From Alphaproteobacteria bacterium (GTDB lineage Bacteria; Pseudomonadota; Alphaproteobacteria; UBA8366), in the NCBI GenBank assembly GCA_028281325.1, contig JANQKC010000035.1, positions 62,001 to 126,000 of the forward strand: 64,000 nt of DNA, in the 5' to 3' direction. Positions within the stretch are counted from its first letter, which is position 1. Each line of letters opens with the position of its first letter. The notes under the pieces are model-generated. The model had not been told where the DNA came from and did not search any database. It saw nothing but the letters and a program-made list of their open reading frames with translations. This document shows, piece by piece, positions 8,242-15,844 of this stretch. Both the position numbers and the translations under genes were made by a program.

Positions 8242-9783
8242 ATGAGTCATGACATGGCCACAATGACCATCGCCAAGATCGCCACCGGCCCGTTCACGTC
8301 GGGCGAGCGCATGCTGATCACCGTGCCGGTGCTGATCGCATCGATCCTGCATTCCCTGGCGATGACCACGGCCTATATCGCGCTGCCCAACATGAAGGGC
8401 AATCTGGCGGCGACCCCGGACCAGGCCGGCTGGATCATCACCTCCTTTCTGGTGTCGAACGCGATCGGCGTGGCGGCGACCGGCTGGTTCAGCGTCCGTT
8501 TCGGCCGAAAGCTGGTTTTTCTAATCGCCGTCGGCGGTTTCACGCTCAGTTCGATGCTCTGCGCCACCGCCGACACGCTGGAACAACTCGTCCTCTATCG
8601 CGTGTTGCAAGGCCTGCTCAGTGCCCCGATCCTGCCGCTGTCGCAAGCGATCATGCTGGATACCTACCCCCGCGAGCGGCATAGCTTCGCGATGACGACC
8701 TGGAGCATCGCCATGATCCTGGGCCCGGTGCTCGGCCCCAGCGTCGGCGCCTATCTGACGGAGGTGTTCAGCTGGCGAGCGATCTTCTACATCAACATTC
8801 CGTTCGGCGTGGTCGGCTTCATCGGCTGCCTGCTCACCGTGCCGGAGACCGAGAAAAAGGAACAGCATCTCGACTGGCTCGGTTTCTTGAGCCTAGCGGT
8901 CGCGGTCGGCGCGTTCCAGCTTATGCTCGACCGGGGCGAACGCAACGCCTGGTTTCAGTCGACCGAGATCGTCATCACGGCGGCGCTTGCGGCATTGGCC
9001 TTCTACCTGTTCATCGTCCACAGCGCGACGACACGGCGGCCCTTTCTCAACTTCGCCCTGTTCCGGGACCACAACTACGTGATCGGGATCATCCTAATCT
9101 TCCTGTTCGGCCTGAACATCTTCTCCGCGCTTCTGCTGCTGCCGTTGTTCCTGCAGGACATTCAGGGCTACCCGGTGATCACCGCCGGCATCGTCATCTC
9201 GTTACGCGGCATCGGCACCGCCATCGGCATGGTGCTGTCCGGACGCCTCGCCGCCCGGTTCGGCCACCGCAACCTGATCGTGGCGTCGCTGATCCTGATC
9301 GCCGTCCCCAGCGCCTATATGGCGACCTGGACCGAAGAGGTGCCGGTGTTCGACGTGATCGCCGTCAACAGCGTCACCGGCCTGGCCATCGGCCTGCTCT
9401 GGGTGTCGCTGACCACCGTGACCTTCTCGACGTTGCCGGCGGCCCTACGCACCGAAGGCGCCTCGCTCTTCGCCCTGACCCGGGTGGTCGGGGCCAGCAT
9501 CGGCGTCTCGGTCTTCGTCGCGGTGCTGGCCCGCAGCACGCAGGTGAACTACGGTGTCCTGGTCGAGAACATCAACCAATTCAACGACGCGCTGGCCCAT
9601 CTGCAAGCCAGCGACTTCTGGAGCACTGACAGCGTCACCGGCCTGGCGCAGCTAAGCCAGGCGGTCGCGCATCAGGCGCAAACCATCGCCTTCCTGAATG
9701 ACTTCAAGCTGCTGGTCGCGACCAGCCTGATCGGCATCCCGCTGGCCCTGCTGCTGAAGACACCGCCCAAGACAACCGACTAA
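8242..9783 (+). CDS. MFS transporter, DHA2 (EmrB/QacA) family exporter
   Basis: 513 residues with about 14 hydrophobic segments, typical of the 14-TM DHA2 drug:H+ antiporters. The motif-A-like loop FSVRFGRKLVFLIA follows TM2, and the motif-C region LGPVLGPSVGAYL is in TM5. The start at 8242 gives a 20-residue cytoplasmic N-terminus; ATGs at 8254 and 8263 are alternatives. No membrane-fusion partner (EmrA) is adjacent. A CaiB-type CoA-transferase follows 18 bp downstream in the same direction. The substrate cannot be named from sequence. Confidence 0.9.
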   Translation: MSHDMATMTIAKIATGPFTSGERMLITVPVLIASILHSLAMTTAYIALPNMKGNLAATPDQAGWIITSFLVSNAIGVAATGWFSVRFGRKLVFLIAVGGFTLSSMLCATADTLEQLVLYRVLQGLLSAPILPLSQAIMLDTYPRERHSFAMTTWSIAMILGPVLGPSVGAYLTEVFSWRAIFYINIPFGVVGFIGCLLTVPETEKKEQHLDWLGFLSLAVAVGAFQLMLDRGERNAWFQSTEIVITAALAALAFYLFIVHSATTRRPFLNFALFRDHNYVIGIILIFLFGLNIFSALLLLPLFLQDIQGYPVITAGIVISLRGIGTAIGMVLSGRLAARFGHRNLIVASLILIAVPSAYMATWTEEVPVFDVIAVNSVTGLAIGLLWVSLTTVTFSTLPAALRTEGASLFALTRVVGASIGVSVFVAVLARSTQVNYGVLVENINQFNDALAHLQASDFWSTDSVTGLAQLSQAVAHQAQTIAFLNDFKLLVATSLIGIPLALLLKTPPKTTD

Positions 9784-9801
9784 CCGACAAGGAACCAAGC
9801 C

Positions 9802-10989
9802 ATGCCCCGCCCCTTCGAAGGCATCCGCGTTATCGACATCACGCACGTCCTGGCCGGTCCGTTCGCCGCCTATCAGTTGGCGCTGCTCGGCGCGGACGTG
9901 ATCAAGGTGGAGCGGCCGGGCGACGGGGATCAGAGCCGGTATAGCGGGCCGGACAAAGACCTCAACGCGATCAAGATGGGCACGGCCTATCTGAACCAGG
10001 GGTCCAACAAGCGCAGCATCACGCTCGACCTGAAGACCGCCGACGGCCAGGCGATCCTGAAGAGGCTGGCGGAAGGCGCGGATGTCCTGATCGAGAATTA
10101 CCGGTCCGGGGCGCTGGCCGCGCTCGGCCTCGGCTATGACGACTTGCGAAAGATCAACCCGCGCCTGATCTACTGTTCGCTGACGGCCTGGGGCCAGGAC
10201 GGACCGCGCGGGCAGCACACCGCCTACGATCAGGTCATCCAGGGCTATGCCGGCGTGATGTCGATCACCGGCCGGCCGGACACGGGCCCACTCCGCACCG
10301 GCCCGCAGGTGCTCGACTTCGGCACCGGCACCACCGCCGCCTTCGCCATCTCGGCGGCCCTGTTCCAGCGGGTGCAGACGGGCGAAGGCCAGCATATCGA
10401 CGGCTGCCTGACCGACACCGCCGGCATCCTGATGAGCGCGCAGGTCACCGGCTACATGCGCACGGGCAAGGAACTCGGCCCGCAGACCACCGACCGCGGA
10501 CATGCGAGCCACAGCAGCTACGACACCAAGGACGGCATGCTGATGGTCGGCGCCAGCAACACCGAACAGCACGCCCGCCTGTGGAAGGCGCTCGGCAAGC
10601 CCGAGATGGGCAACAAAAGCTATGCCTACCGCGCCGAACACCGCGACGAGGAAGCCGCGATCCTGCGCGAGGTTTTCGCCACGCGGACGGCGCAGGAGTG
10701 GGAAGACTTCCTGCAAGCCCGCCACGTGCCCGCGGCCCGCGTGCGCACGGTGGCGGAAGCGGTTCACGATCCGCAGGTGGAGACGCGCAATATGTATCAT
10801 CGCCACGCGGCGGTGCCCGGCATCAATGGCGCGGTCACGGTCCCTGTCGCGGCCTTCAAATTCGCCAAGGACGGGCCTCGGGTCGATACGCCGCCGCCGA
10901 CGCTCGGCGCGCATACCGACGAAATCCTCAAGGAACTCGGATACGCGGACCCCGAGATCGCTCGCTTCCGCAAGGACGGCGCCGTGTAG
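9802..10989 (+). CDS. CaiB/BaiF family CoA-transferase
   Basis: 395 residues, family III CoA-transferase. The N-terminus carries the family pattern VIDITHVLAGPFAAYQLALLG then ADVIKVE; ENYRSG lies near 95. The catalytic Asp is expected in HTAYDQVIQG. These enzymes move CoA between carboxylic acids such as oxalate/formate, carnitine or succinate; the donor and acceptor are not evident. It follows the MFS exporter by 18 bp, so transport and activation of one compound may be linked. Most of its strong opposite-strand open frame is codon shadow. Confidence 0.93.
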   Translation: MPRPFEGIRVIDITHVLAGPFAAYQLALLGADVIKVERPGDGDQSRYSGPDKDLNAIKMGTAYLNQGSNKRSITLDLKTADGQAILKRLAEGADVLIENYRSGALAALGLGYDDLRKINPRLIYCSLTAWGQDGPRGQHTAYDQVIQGYAGVMSITGRPDTGPLRTGPQVLDFGTGTTAAFAISAALFQRVQTGEGQHIDGCLTDTAGILMSAQVTGYMRTGKELGPQTTDRGHASHSSYDTKDGMLMVGASNTEQHARLWKALGKPEMGNKSYAYRAEHRDEEAAILREVFATRTAQEWEDFLQARHVPAARVRTVAEAVHDPQVETRNMYHRHAAVPGINGAVTVPVAAFKFAKDGPRVDTPPPTLGAHTDEILKELGYADPEIARFRKDGAV

Positions 10990-11260
10990 CAATGGCCGTG
11001 GCTTCGTCTCGGATCGCCGCGACGGGCGCGATTTCGCGGATTATCGAAAGTATAGGTTTCGTCGAATGGCCGGACCGCCGATCCCGACCGATTGGCCGGG
11101 ACAGACGTTACATCGTCGGCCGGCTCCTTACGGTCAAATATCTATTTAAAATCAATAGAATATCGCGCGCCCTGCCAGCTAGTACGATTGGACTAGTCAA
11201 AAAGCACTGCCGCAAAAGGACGAGTTTCCATAACTTTCTGGATAGTTCGTTTTGGTCATT

Positions 11261-11313
11261 CTCGTCCATGGGGAGAAGACCGAAAATGACTTTGCATAAC
11301 CCACATGGACGAG
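11261..11313 (+). promoter_or_regulatory. Long hairpin in the leader of the 88-residue gene
   Basis: CTCGTCCATG at 11261-11270 is perfectly repeated in inverse at 11304-11313, and GGG/CCC next to it extends the stem to about 13 bp with one bulged A. The loop is about 27 nt. It lies 38 bp before the ATG at 11352 and after an AT-rich stretch (about 11110-11260) likely to hold the promoter. It may be a structured 5' leader or a small RNA; there is no T-tract, so it is not an obvious terminator. The rest of the 362-bp gap 10990-11351 shows nothing else that I can name. Confidence 0.5.
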
Positions 11314-11351
11314 CGGCGGTTTCGGCCGCCCAACGAATGGAGACAAGACCC

Positions 11352-11618
11352 ATGGCCGGCAAACGCAAAGACTTCGACATCGGCGATCTGGTTCGCAAGG
11401 CGAACTCCACCAATTGGATTTGGCAGGTCGCGGAATTCGTCACCCCCACGGGCCACCAACCGCACGCGCGGCTGATCCGGGTGAACAACCCGTCGGATAG
11501 CCGCATTTTCGCGATCGCGGCCCTCAAGGACCGTCGCCTGTTCGTCAACGCAGGCGACGTAAGCAACGCCGCCGGCACAGCCATGCCGCTGCGGTGGGAC
11601 GCCGAGCAACACGCCTAG
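11352..11618 (+). CDS. Hypothetical protein, 88 residues
   Basis: Begins MAGKRKDFDIGDLVRK and is preceded by GGAG about 8 bases before the ATG, which decides the start over in-frame upstream codons. The middle reads as a small beta-rich domain (WIWQVAEFV, ARLIRVNN, RIFAIAAL, RLFVNAG), soluble, with no signal peptide or membrane segment. I do not recognise the family. It stands alone after an AT-rich leader with a long hairpin, and a shorter hairpin follows its stop, so it looks like an independently expressed unit. Confidence 0.6.
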   Translation: MAGKRKDFDIGDLVRKANSTNWIWQVAEFVTPTGHQPHARLIRVNNPSDSRIFAIAALKDRRLFVNAGDVSNAAGTAMPLRWDAEQHA

Positions 11619-11641
11619 GCGACGGGTACGGGTATCGGCGC

Positions 11642-11661
11642 ATGCGGGGGGATCCCCGCAT
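11642..11661 (+). terminator. Hairpin after the 88-residue gene, possible terminator
   Basis: ATGCGGGG and CCCCGCAT form a perfect 8-bp stem with a GGAT loop, 24 bp after the stop. No T-run follows, so a factor-independent terminator is uncertain. The region also lies downstream of the convergent exported-protein gene. Confidence 0.35.
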
Positions 11662-11707
11662 CGCGACGAACCGTTCAAAGTCGACTGTCCGGGATTCGAA
11701 TCCGCGT

Positions 11708-12151
11708 CTATTCCAACCCGCAGGCCCAGCGCGAAAATTCGTCGTTGAGCGTCCGGGAGTGTTCCGACGGCGCCACATGCGATAGACGCAGCATCATCGA
11801 CCAGCGCGATCCATTCACTTCCGCAACGTCTTCAATGATGCTGCCCCAGTTGCCCGCCCCCTTTTGAAAGGGACGACTGGGTCGAATCAGAACCGGCTGC
11901 GCGTTGCGGATACGGCGCCCTGTCTTGGAGTCCACCGGGTACAAACTGATCCAGTGCTTCTGGTCCCATTCGACGGGTCCATCGGTCACGTATAACGACT
12001 GTTCGCTCTTAAAGGCGAGCGTCTTCGGTTCAACCAGATAGCCCCAGCCTTGCCAGCATTCCGCCGCCGATGCGGGGACCACGGCAAGCAAGCCGATGCT
12101 TATCAAACACAGTTTCAGAACAAGGAATCGGATGGTGCGAGGGGTTTTCAT
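11708..12151 (-). CDS. Exported hypothetical protein, 147 residues
   Basis: The chosen start MKTPRTIRFL gives a clear Sec signal peptide: positive n-region, hydrophobic core LVLKLCLISIGLLAVV, then an ASAAEC cleavage region near residue 30. The mature part is about 115 residues, rich in Trp and aromatic residues, with three Cys (two in the mature part, in ECWQGW and WACGLE near the two ends) that could form a disulphide. An in-frame extension to 12223 is open but would bury the signal peptide. Function unknown; likely periplasmic or secreted. It is downstream of nothing obvious and convergent with the 88-residue gene. Confidence 0.65.
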   Translation of the reverse strand: MKTPRTIRFLVLKLCLISIGLLAVVPASAAECWQGWGYLVEPKTLAFKSEQSLYVTDGPVEWDQKHWISLYPVDSKTGRRIRNAQPVLIRPSRPFQKGAGNWGSIIEDVAEVNGSRWSMMLRLSHVAPSEHSRTLNDEFSRWACGLE

Positions 12152-12333
12152 GATCCTGGTATCCGCAATCGCGTTTTCAAGCCGATAGTGCAAGCGCCAC
12201 CCGGCGCCCGACGACTTTGACACTCCCCAGCATCAGACACGCAATCATTCCGCATTAAGCGGAAATGCGCAACGGCGGCCCTTTCGGACCGCCGCCAACG
12301 CATTCTTACCGAAAGGCTGCCGCCCCACGCCAT

Positions 12334-13563
12334 TTAGGCGCGGCGCTTGGCCATCCGGCTGTAGACAACGGGGCGACGCCGGCTCGCGGTCTTACGGACC
12401 GAGCTGCGACGGGCCTTCGTGGCCTTGCGCGCCGTCGACTTACGGGCGACCTTACGAACCGGCTTCCGGGCCGTGGTCTTCCGCTTCATCGTCTTACGCG
12501 CGACCTTCCGCTTCGCGGGCTTGCGAGCGGCCGGCTTCCGGCGAACGGTCTTGCGCGCCGTCGACTTGCGGGCAACCTTACGGGCCGGCTTCCGGGCCGT
12601 GGTCTTCCGCTTCACCGTCTTACGCGCGACCTTCCGCTTCGCGGGCTTGCGAGCCGCCGGCTTCCGGCGAACCGTCTTGCGCGCCGTCGACTTGCGGGCG
12701 ACCTTACGGGCCGGCTTCCGGGCCGTGGTCTTCCGCTTCACCGTCTTACGCGCGACTTTCCGCTTCGCGGGCTTGCGAGCGGTCGTCTTCCGGCGAACGG
12801 TCTTGCGAGCCGTCGTCTTACGCGCCGGCGACTTACGAGCCGTCGACTTACGCTTCACAGTCTTGCGGGCCGGCGACTTGCGAGCGGTGGTTTTCCGCTT
12901 AGCCGGCTTACGAGCCGTAGTCTTCCGCTTGACGGTCTTACGGGCGGTCGACTTGCGAACAACCTTACGGGCCGGTTTCCGGGCCGTGGTCTTCCGCTTC
13001 ACCGTCTTACGGGCCGTCGACTTACGCGCCGGCGACTTGCGAGCGGTGGTTTTCCGCTTAATCGGCTTACGAGCCGTCGTCTTCCGCTTGACGGTCTTAC
13101 GGGCGGTCGACTTGCGAACGACCTTGCGGGCCGGCTTCCGGGCCGTGGTCTTCCGCTTCACCGTCTTACGGGCCGTCGACTTGCGCGCCGGCGACTTACG
13201 AGCGGTGGTTTTCCGCTTAACCGGCTTACGGGCCGTCGACTTGCGAACGACCTTCTTCGCAGGCTTACGCGCAGTCGTTTTCCGCTTCACGGTCTTGCGG
13301 GCCGTCGACTTACGAGCAACCGTCTTCTTCGCAGGCTTACGGGCCGTGGTCTTCCGCTTCACAGTCTTGCGAGCAGTCGACTTACGAGCCGTGGTCTTCT
13401 TGGCGGGTTTACGAGCCGTAGTCTTGCGGGCCGTGGTCTTGCGCGCCGTGGTCTTACGGGCGGTCGACTTACGAGCAGCCGAAGGTTTACGACGCGCCGC
13501 CGTAGCTTTGCGGACCGGACGCTTGCGCGCCGTGGTCTTTCGCGTCTTCGATTTAACAGGCAT
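12334..13563 (-). CDS. Histone H1-like repetitive Lys/Arg/Thr/Ala protein
   Basis: 409 residues made almost wholly of K, R, T, A, P, S and V in short blocks such as KTTARKP, KSTARK and KTVKRK. It has no hydrophobic core and a huge positive charge. This composition is that of bacterial histone-H1-like proteins (AlgP, HctB-type C-terminal tails), which bind DNA without sequence specificity and compact the nucleoid. The gene itself is built of longer repeats: a 126-bp unit three times (starting near 12471, 12597, 12723) and a 159-bp unit about twice (near 12860-13180). It starts MPVKSKTRK at 13563 and ends MAKRRA. Copy number probably varies between strains by slippage or recombination. The opposite strand is also open only because of the repeat. 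Confidence 0.85.
   Translation of the reverse strand: MPVKSKTRKTTARKRPVRKATAARRKPSAARKSTARKTTARKTTARKTTARKPAKKTTARKSTARKTVKRKTTARKPAKKTVARKSTARKTVKRKTTARKPAKKVVRKSTARKPVKRKTTARKSPARKSTARKTVKRKTTARKPARKVVRKSTARKTVKRKTTARKPIKRKTTARKSPARKSTARKTVKRKTTARKPARKVVRKSTARKTVKRKTTARKPAKRKTTARKSPARKTVKRKSTARKSPARKTTARKTVRRKTTARKPAKRKVARKTVKRKTTARKPARKVARKSTARKTVRRKPAARKPAKRKVARKTVKRKTTARKPARKVARKSTARKTVRRKPAARKPAKRKVARKTMKRKTTARKPVRKVARKSTARKATKARRSSVRKTASRRRPVVYSRMAKRRA
12471..13180. repeat. Internal tandem repeats of the histone-like gene (126-bp and 159-bp units)
   Basis: The string CCGTGGTCTTCCGCTTCA recurs at 12471, 12597 and 12723, exactly 126 bp apart, inside near-identical units. A second unit, marked by GGGCCGTCGA at 13011 and 13170, recurs at 159 bp. 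Both lengths are multiples of three, so gain or loss of a unit keeps the reading frame. Confidence 0.8.
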
Positions 13564-13957
13564 TTTAATTCCCTCGTTAGTGCGGTGATCACCTTGGCCA
13601 GTAACCGCAATACAAATAAAGCTGTGATCAAATAACTTCTAATACGCGGTCGTAAATGGCCAATAACCGCGGTTACGCAACCGTGCAATAAGAGGTTTTC
13701 GTTACCAAAACGTTACCAAAACAGAGCGCGTATTTTTTCACTCCGCTTGTTTTGTCAAACGATTACTCGCTCAACACAGACGTTGTTTTATTAATGTTTG
13801 GGGGAATACGCGCGCCGTCGCATCGGCATTCACAGCGTGTGCATATCGAATGCAGTCACCATCCGCACAACACGATGCAATACAGGGATCGGCAAAAGAC
13901 GCCTGTTCGGCGGATTGCCGCTGAAAGGCGCAGATTTGCGCGATTCTTTCGCTGCCG
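13564..13957. other. 394-bp intergenic region with AT-rich promoter-like sequence and repeats
   Basis: No gene is supported here. Next to the histone-like start are a perfect palindrome GGTGATCACC (13583-13592), two similar boxes GGCCAGTAACCGC and GGCCAATAACCGC, and a tandem GTTACCAAAAC GTTACCAAAAC near 13700-13720. These sit where operators of the histone-like gene (leftward) would be expected. The right part, next to the AllA-like stop, is featureless. Confidence 0.4.
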
Positions 13958-14632
13958 CTAACGCCGCCGCAGCGGAACCGAAAGATAACAGCCAAACTCT
14001 TCAACGAAGTTGCAACTGATGCAGGCGTGCACGCGTCCTTGCTTACCGTCGAAAACCGCCGAACTCTTTAACGGATACATCGGCTGATGCCACACACCCG
14101 GCCGAATTGTTACGCCAAATCGGCCATCGAAAAAAAATGCAATAAAGTCTTCCGGACGAATATTTTCGCCGGGTTTTGCCAATAAGGCGACGAACGGCCC
14201 GGTGTCGCGCGGGAAGAAAGTTTGGCTACTGTCGGGATGATAATTCGCTTCGCAAACGAGCACGCGGGATACATCAGCCGTCGTCGACTCGTTCGATGCC
14301 CGCGCAGGATCGGCAAACCACCCGATTATATAGTCGCCGTCGACGGCGAGATTGCGCGCGCGAAACACATCGCCTTCATGCCAGTATTCGAACACCCCCG
14401 ACGTGACGCCGCCACCCGTGCCGGTGCCCGCATCGATCGGACGCCACCCCGGCGCAGGCCAGGTCACGATTTCCACCTCGGCGGCCTCGAACGAGGTTTC
14501 CAACTGTCCAAAGCCTGCGAGGTTTTCCGCCGTCGCCTCGGAGAGCGGCACGTCAAAAATCGACACGTCGCCGCCAGCGATCGAGGGCAGCGCAATCGCG
14601 GCGTTGTTTTCCATCTGCCCGGAAACTGTCAT
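13958..14632 (-). CDS. Ureidoglycolate lyase (AllA) family protein
   Basis: 224 residues from the ATG at 14632. The C-terminal half has the AllA-like cupin pattern: FFFDGRFGVTIRPGVWHQPMYPL, where the His of VWHQP and neighbouring acids are expected in the active site. AllA releases urea from ureidoglycolate to give glyoxylate. At 224 residues it is longer than AllA (about 160-170), with an extra N-terminal part, so the exact reaction is uncertain. The ATG overlaps the stop of phnW by 4 bp (ATGA), so it is translationally coupled to a PhnW-type transaminase, which is unusual company for AllA. Confidence 0.7.
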   Translation of the reverse strand: MTVSGQMENNAAIALPSIAGGDVSIFDVPLSEATAENLAGFGQLETSFEAAEVEIVTWPAPGWRPIDAGTGTGGGVTSGVFEYWHEGDVFRARNLAVDGDYIIGWFADPARASNESTTADVSRVLVCEANYHPDSSQTFFPRDTGPFVALLAKPGENIRPEDFIAFFFDGRFGVTIRPGVWHQPMYPLKSSAVFDGKQGRVHACISCNFVEEFGCYLSVPLRRR

Positions 14633-15756
14633 CGCCGCGGCCCGAGTTCGGAAACACCCATCGTCTTGACGACATCTTGTATCGCCTCCAACGCGGCATG
14701 GATCTGTTCGACGCCCAGCCGGCCGATGCATCCGATACGGAATGTCGGCGCAACCGTCAACTTGCCGGGATAGAGCAGGAACCCCTTCTCGCCGACGCGG
14801 CGGTAAAAATCCTCGAAGTCGAACGCCGGATCGGCCGGCATGTGGAAGGTCACGATGATCGGCGCCTGAAGATTGTCGGACAGGAGCGGCGCGAAACCCA
14901 TCTTCTTCATGCCGTCGATCAAGGCGCGGCAGTTTGCCGAATATCGGCCGCCCCGGCCCTCGACACCACCTTCTTCCTCATGTTCCTTCAATGCCTGATC
15001 GAACGCGGCGAGCACATGAGTCGGCGGCGTGAACCGCCATTGCCCGTTGCCCTCCAATCCCTGCCATTGATCGTAAAGATCGAGGCTCAGGGAATGGGAA
15101 TTGCCCTGGCACCGTTCCAGCGCGGATTTCCGGAAGACCGCGAAACCGATGCCCGGCACCCCTTCGATGCACTTGTTGCTGGAAGCGACGACCGCATCGA
15201 ACGGCACCGTCGCCGCATCCAGCGGCAACGCGCCGAACGCGCTCATCGAATCGATCAGCAAGGAGCGGCCATGTTTCTTCACGCAAGCGGCGATTTCGGA
15301 GATCGGATTGAGGATGCCCGAGGTGGTTTCGCAATGCACCGCCGCGACATGGGTGATCGACGCATCGCGTTGCAGCAGCGCGTCCAATGCCGCGACATCG
15401 CTCGGCACGTCTTCCGGCGTCTCCAGCGTCACGCTTGCGCGGCCGAGATAGTCGCAAATCTTGACCATCCGCTGACCGTAGGCGCCATTGATCAGAACAA
15501 GCAGCTTGCCGTCGCGCGGCAGCATCGTCGCGATCGCGGCTTCGACGACAAACGTACCGCTGCCTTGCAACGGCACGCAGACATGGTCGTCGCCGCCGCC
15601 AAGTAGGTCGACCAGCCGGTTCCGGACACGCGCGGTCATCTCGATAAAGGCTGCGTCGCGCGACCCCCAATCGTGCAGCATCGCCTGCTTGATCGATAAA
15701 GAGGTGGTCAGCGGCCCCGGGGTCAAAAGCCACGGATCATTGGTTTCGGATAACAT
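14629..15756 (-). CDS. phnW: 2-aminoethylphosphonate--pyruvate transaminase
   Basis: 375 residues, class V aminotransferase. It matches PhnW in LLTPGPLTTS at the N-terminus, QGSGTFVVEA, HCETTSGILNPI, SMSAFGALPLD, the PLP lysine in SSNKCIEGVPG, SLSLDLYDQW, YPGKLT and FRIGCIG. PhnW converts 2-aminoethylphosphonate and pyruvate to phosphonoacetaldehyde and alanine. The start MLSETNDPWLL at 15756 fits the family; the frame is open upstream but without homology. No phnX or phnA/phnY is nearby, so the next phosphonate step must be encoded elsewhere. Its partners are an AllA-like gene downstream (4-bp overlap) and an FAD-GcvT dehydrogenase upstream (88-bp gap). Confidence 0.9.
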   Translation of the reverse strand: MLSETNDPWLLTPGPLTTSLSIKQAMLHDWGSRDAAFIEMTARVRNRLVDLLGGGDDHVCVPLQGSGTFVVEAAIATMLPRDGKLLVLINGAYGQRMVKICDYLGRASVTLETPEDVPSDVAALDALLQRDASITHVAAVHCETTSGILNPISEIAACVKKHGRSLLIDSMSAFGALPLDAATVPFDAVVASSNKCIEGVPGIGFAVFRKSALERCQGNSHSLSLDLYDQWQGLEGNGQWRFTPPTHVLAAFDQALKEHEEEGGVEGRGGRYSANCRALIDGMKKMGFAPLLSDNLQAPIIVTFHMPADPAFDFEDFYRRVGEKGFLLYPGKLTVAPTFRIGCIGRLGVEQIHAALEAIQDVVKTMGVSELGPRR

Positions 15757-15844
15757 GCAACGTCTCCTACAGCGTCCGGCGTTTCTTCCGCTATGAATAG
15801 GCCGGCCGCGCCGTGAATCAAATAGCCTTCCCGTATGACCACCG

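Noticed and set aside
11690-11710. GGATTCGAATCC, resembling a tRNA T-loop
   Set aside because: No acceptor, D or anticodon arms around it, and it lies against the end of the exported-protein gene; a short palindrome only.
12265-13635. Long open frames on the + strand across the histone-like gene
   Set aside because: Produced by the repeat on the opposite strand; the minus strand has the H1-like Lys/Arg composition and a proper ATG.
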